A stretch of DNA of 64,000 nt from Indolivaga capnocytophagoides DSM 22835 (lineage in GTDB: Bacteria; Bacteroidota; Bacteroidia; Bacteroidales; Dysgonomonadaceae): assembly GCF_000426485.1 (NCBI RefSeq), contig NZ_AUFL01000010.1, positions 1-64,000 of the forward strand. The letters run 5' to 3'. Within the stretch, counting starts at the first letter, position 1. Every line of letters starts with the position of its first letter. Of this stretch, positions 61,379 through 64,000 are shown piece by piece. Both the position numbers and the translations under genes were made by a program. The notes below the pieces were generated by a model. That model did no database searches, was not told the DNA's origin, and worked only from the letters and a program-made list of their open reading frames with translations.

Positions 61379-61460
61379 TTAAGGTCTCAGACCTATTTGC
61401 AGCTTTGGTAAGTAAAACAACCATAGCTTGTTATAAACTAAAGTATCATTAAATACTTCC
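61379..61460 (-). repeat. Dispersed ~85-bp repeat immediately upstream of uvrA
   Basis: Read on the minus strand: GGAAGTATTTAATGATAC, TTATAACAAGC, TGTTTTACTTACCAAAGC, ATAGGTCTGAGACCTTAA. The palindrome ends 8 bp before the uvrA ATG. It is a full-length copy. Confidence 0.8.
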
Positions 61461-61711
61461 TATTATTTATTAGGGCTATAAAGTTATGAAAAATACATAA
61501 GATTACCGAACGTTTTTAAGATGTCAGAGTGGAATCAAAATTGGTTGAGTTATGTGGGGGAGTAAAATGGAATTCATAAAACAAGATATTTTATCTATAT
61601 ACAAAGTTCTTTAAATAGTTGGGGTTTAATAAGGAAATTTGAGAATAAGAAAAAGAAGCAACAATAAAAAAATACATTTTGGATGTTACCTTTTTGATTT
61701 AAATGGCTAAT
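61461..61711. other. AT-rich intergenic region upstream of uvrA
   Basis: About 250 bp with no convincing ORF, promoter or structure, lying between the dispersed repeat and structured repeat copy B. Confidence 0.5.
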
Positions 61712-62115
61712 AAATCGTTCTTTTATATTGTACTATTAGGTTCAGCTATTTCCTAACGCACCTCCCGGGCTTGTTTTTCATTTTACCTTGATGCAAAACG
61801 AAACAAAAGATCAAGACTACGTCTCCAGCCCGGGGTCACAGACCCTTTTGTAGGCTGGCGCAAGCAAAGTTGTGCGCCAGCTAGGGCGCATACAGAGGTG
61901 AAGCCGTAATCTGACCAGTGAAACGGGCGTTTAAACTAAATGCTGTCTGAGCTCGTAGAGCGAGTTTTATTTAGTTTCGCCCGAGAACGTAGTCAGATAG
62001 GCAGAGCCTCGCGGCGCCAAAGACCTTTTGGTTCCTTTAGGGGCTTTGGCCAAAAGGAACACAAGCAATCTGTGATTGCGCGTAGTTAAATAGCATAATA
62101 TAAAAGAACATTTTT
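61712..62115 (+). repeat. TIR-bounded structured repeat, copy B
   Basis: A 404-bp relative of 447-829 in the same orientation. The ends are inverted repeats: GTTCTTTTATATT at 61717-61729 matches the reverse complement of AATATAAAAGAAC at 62097-62109, and similarity extends about eight bases further inward. Internal stems match copy A, with compensatory or G-U-neutral changes: GGCTGGCGCA/TGCGCCAGCT, CCTTTTGG/CCAAAAGG and GTTCCTTT/AAAAGGAAC, and GCAATC-TGT-GATTGC. It carries no coding capacity of note. Confidence 0.75.
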
Positions 62116-62192
62116 ATCAAACTAATTACTGATTGACATTAATAAGATAATGTAGAAATAAAGTGACATTAAAAGAACGTCATAAAGTGTGT

Positions 62193-62200
62193 TACCTTTG
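62193..62200 (+). promoter_or_regulatory. GTTACCTTTGTAAC promoter-like motif
   Basis: TACCTTTG within GTTACCTTTGTAAC (62191-62204), followed by CTTTT. A second copy lies 91 bp downstream. Confidence 0.4.
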
Positions 62201-62283
62201 TAACCTTTTGACAATAATCAATGATCAATAAACAATTGCTAATAACTAATAACTGTTGACTGATAACTGGTCTTTGATTTTGT

Positions 62284-62291
62284 TACTTTTG
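62284..62291 (+). promoter_or_regulatory. -7 box of the thioredoxin-family gene
   Basis: TACTTTTG within GTTACTTTTGTAACC (62282-62296), 57 bp before the ATG at 62349. Confidence 0.5.
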
Positions 62292-62348
62292 TAACCTTCT
62301 GGATGTTAAATGTCTGAAAATTAGAAATAACTTAAATAGGATAAAACA

Positions 62349-62711
62349 ATGGGTACAATTCAACTTGATAAGATTGGTTTTCTAACCAAAGTAGCGAATT
62401 ATGAAACAACTCACGAATGGAAATATCTGGGAGACCGTCCGGCTATAATTGATTTTTATGCCGATTGGTGCGGACCTTGTAAAACCTTAGCTCCTGTATT
62501 GGAGGAACTGGCAGACGAATATAAAGATGATATCTATATTTATAAAGTGAATACGGAGCAGGAATTTGAATTAGCCGAATTGTTTAATATACGCAGTATT
62601 CCTACTATTTTGCTTATACCTATGGGAGAAGAGCCTCAGATGGGGCAAGGTGCTGTTCCTAAGCACGAACTTAAAGATGCCATAGACCATTTCTTATTAA
62701 AGAAACCGTAA
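62349..62711 (+). CDS. Thioredoxin-family protein
   Basis: A 120-residue thioredoxin with active site DWCGPCKTLAP (near residues 45-55) and cis-Pro loop IRSIPTILLIPMG. An extra N-terminal segment (GTIQLDKIGFLTKVANYETTHEWKYLGDRP) is longer than in TrxA and typical of a Bacteroidota cytoplasmic paralog. It has no signal peptide. The role is reduction of protein disulfides, possibly under stress. It is a second copy besides trxA at 19033. Confidence 0.9.
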   Translation: MGTIQLDKIGFLTKVANYETTHEWKYLGDRPAIIDFYADWCGPCKTLAPVLEELADEYKDDIYIYKVNTEQEFELAELFNIRSIPTILLIPMGEEPQMGQGAVPKHELKDAIDHFLLKKP

Positions 62712-62789
62712 AAGGAAAACAATGTCGGGTCTTCTTTAAGCTCTTACCTTGCCCCAAATGAAGCTCTTGTGATTAAGTAAAATAGTAGT

Positions 62790-64000
62790 TTATTGTTGCC
62801 CGAATCGGGAAGTATCTACATCTTTTCTTTCTTTGGCTTTATAGCCGCCGAACTTATAAGAGAATGATACGGTCAGGTATCTGGAGTCCTGGTACGGGTG
62901 CATCTTTATATTTTGTGTCGAATATTGTAACCGCATTTTGGGATTCCATGATTTGAACATATCAAAGGCTTTAAGTTTTAATTCGGCTTTATCTCCGGCA
63001 AAACTCCATTTCACCCCGGCATCGATACGCCACATACGAGTAATATTTCCAGGACCTTGTATGATCGGGGTCAGATAAGCTGCCGACAGTTCAGCTTTGA
63101 TATTGGGTTTTGATGATATGTTGATTGTATTATTTAAAGATGAATATAAGGCCCATTTACTGTTATCGAACGATATATCATTAAAGTTACTGTTTTTCGA
63201 GCGGGTGTAAAAGCCGTCCATATCCAGACGGGTGTTTAACCAGCTGCCAACGGTAAAAGGTGCGGAAAGAGATGCTCCGAGTGATTGCTGAAAATCGAAG
63301 TTAGTCGTTTTGTATATAAGAGCCAATCTGTCTGATGCCTGATAGGGTAACTGAACAAAGTAATCATCTTCGTACGAGGTATACAATGAGAATGTATATT
63401 TACTCCTGAATATATAATTCATACGGAGATTGTAGTCTTTGCTGGGTCTCAGATAAGGATTGCCGTGTATTTCGGTATATCCGTTAAGATAACTTACCGC
63501 TCCGTGCATTTCCCAATAATCCGGATACGACTTGTCTGATGACAGGGATAGTTGCATAACATGTTCGGGAGCGATCATGTAAGTCATTTCAAGAGTAGGG
63601 AATACAGACCATTGGCTGAAATCGCCCAGTTTGTAATATTCTCCGGCTATTGATGCCGAAAGAGAGACCTTTTCCCCGAAGGATTTCTCAAATCCGGAAT
63701 AAAAGTTGTAAGTGTACTCTTTGAGCTGATTCTGAGTGTCGGTAAGAGGCTGGTCGGTACTTTTGTTGCTGTATGTTTGACTGCCATTGTCTGAGGCATA
63801 GGTAAATGCTCCGCCATAGTTGAGAGTCCAGCTATTGCTTAAGTCGTGGCTTTGGTCGGCATAAAGCTTTAATCGGTTGATCTTTTGCGAAGACATCGAT
63901 ATGAAACTTTTATTCGCATCATTTTTGTTATCGATAAAGTTTTGTATAGTATTATCTTTATAATAAGTATAGTCTATTCCAGAACTAAGACCGAAATGTG
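62790..64000 (-). CDS. C-terminal part of an outer-membrane beta-barrel receptor (partial)
   Basis: The frame is open to the end of the window, so about 403 codons of a larger gene are visible. The sequence consists of alternating beta-strands with turn motifs: HVMQLSLSSDKSYPDYWEMHGAVSYLNGYTEIHGNPYLRPSKDYNLRMNYIF is the signature of the OMP_b-brl_3 (TonB-receptor-like) barrel (Y-P-x-Y-W-x-x, NPxLxPs). The C-terminus SRYLTVSFSYKFGGYK is the final strand, followed by a short charged tail. The first visible codons (FGLSSGIDYTYYKDN) confirm that the gene continues beyond the window. Confidence 0.85.
   Translation of the reverse strand, partial: HFGLSSGIDYTYYKDNTIQNFIDNKNDANKSFISMSSQKINRLKLYADQSHDLSNSWTLNYGGAFTYASDNGSQTYSNKSTDQPLTDTQNQLKEYTYNFYSGFEKSFGEKVSLSASIAGEYYKLGDFSQWSVFPTLEMTYMIAPEHVMQLSLSSDKSYPDYWEMHGAVSYLNGYTEIHGNPYLRPSKDYNLRMNYIFRSKYTFSLYTSYEDDYFVQLPYQASDRLALIYKTTNFDFQQSLGASLSAPFTVGSWLNTRLDMDGFYTRSKNSNFNDISFDNSKWALYSSLNNTINISSKPNIKAELSAAYLTPIIQGPGNITRMWRIDAGVKWSFAGDKAELKLKAFDMFKSWNPKMRLQYSTQNIKMHPYQDSRYLTVSFSYKFGGYKAKERKDVDTSRFGQQ

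Overview
The window is chromosomal DNA from a low-GC Bacteroidota, most likely a member of the Bacteroidales close to Dysgonomonas. This placement is inferred. It rests on Bacteroidales-type families (DUF2723, DUF2027-Smr, DUF3836, PepSY-like proteins, TonB receptors with a carboxypeptidase-regulatory-like domain), on -7 boxes of the Bacteroidota type TAnnTTTG, on A-rich start regions without Shine-Dalgarno motifs, and on the fused DAHP synthase/chorismate mutase. No tRNA, rRNA, CRISPR array, transposase or phage gene was seen.

Layout. 1-4.6 kb: end of an unknown gene, a 383-bp structured repeat, and a large DUF2723 membrane glycosyltransferase. 4.7-8.4 kb: polysaccharide deacetylase, queA, a DUF2027/Smr protein and a lipoprotein. 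8.5-14.2 kb: a tightly spaced run of SUI1, AddA-like helicase-nuclease, TPR protein, Ntox23-like exported protein and lipoprotein. 14.4-25 kb: DUF2156 and GNAT proteins, a YycJ-like hydrolase, a FabK-like reductase, a DMT transporter, trxA, dnaE, ribF and a HAD phosphatase. 25.2-37 kb is an envelope region: three tandem C1q-like exported paralogs behind a (CT)26 microsatellite, gamma-glutamyltransferase, an unpaired TonB receptor, a membrane protein with a decayed Nudix-like domain, and dipeptidyl peptidase IV. 37-45 kb: rnc-fabF-acpP, purN, an exported low-complexity protein, a BASS-type transporter and an ABC exporter pair. 45.5-51 kb: a PspC-PadR-PspC cluster and small exported proteins. 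51.2-55.2 kb: an aromatic amino acid operon preceded by a Phe/Tyr-rich leader peptide and attenuator. 55.2-64 kb: a VWA lipoprotein, a Crp-type regulator, uvrA, the second copy of the structured repeat, a thioredoxin and a partial outer-membrane receptor.

How the genes work together. The clearest functional unit is the phenylalanine branch: a fused DAHP synthase/chorismate mutase feeds prephenate dehydratase and an aminotransferase, and the leader peptide (7 Phe and 3 Tyr in 17 residues) can couple aromatic aminoacyl-tRNA supply to a downstream terminator. acpP, fabF and rnc form the conserved fatty acid/RNase III cluster. Gamma-glutamyltransferase and DPP IV, both exported, could supply peptide-derived amino acids from outside the cell.

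The most unusual signals are non-coding. (i) Two ~390-bp elements bounded by inverted repeats share internal stems that keep pairing despite base changes. (ii) A palindrome GGTCNNNGACC recurs about 16 times, several times as the end of an ~85-bp repeat and often 8-26 nt before a start codon. (iii) A 26-unit dinucleotide repeat lies just downstream of a strong promoter in the leader of the C1q-like operon. (iv) The Phe/Tyr attenuator. The Ntox23-like gene cluster at 12.2-14.2 kb is the best candidate for a novel protein system.
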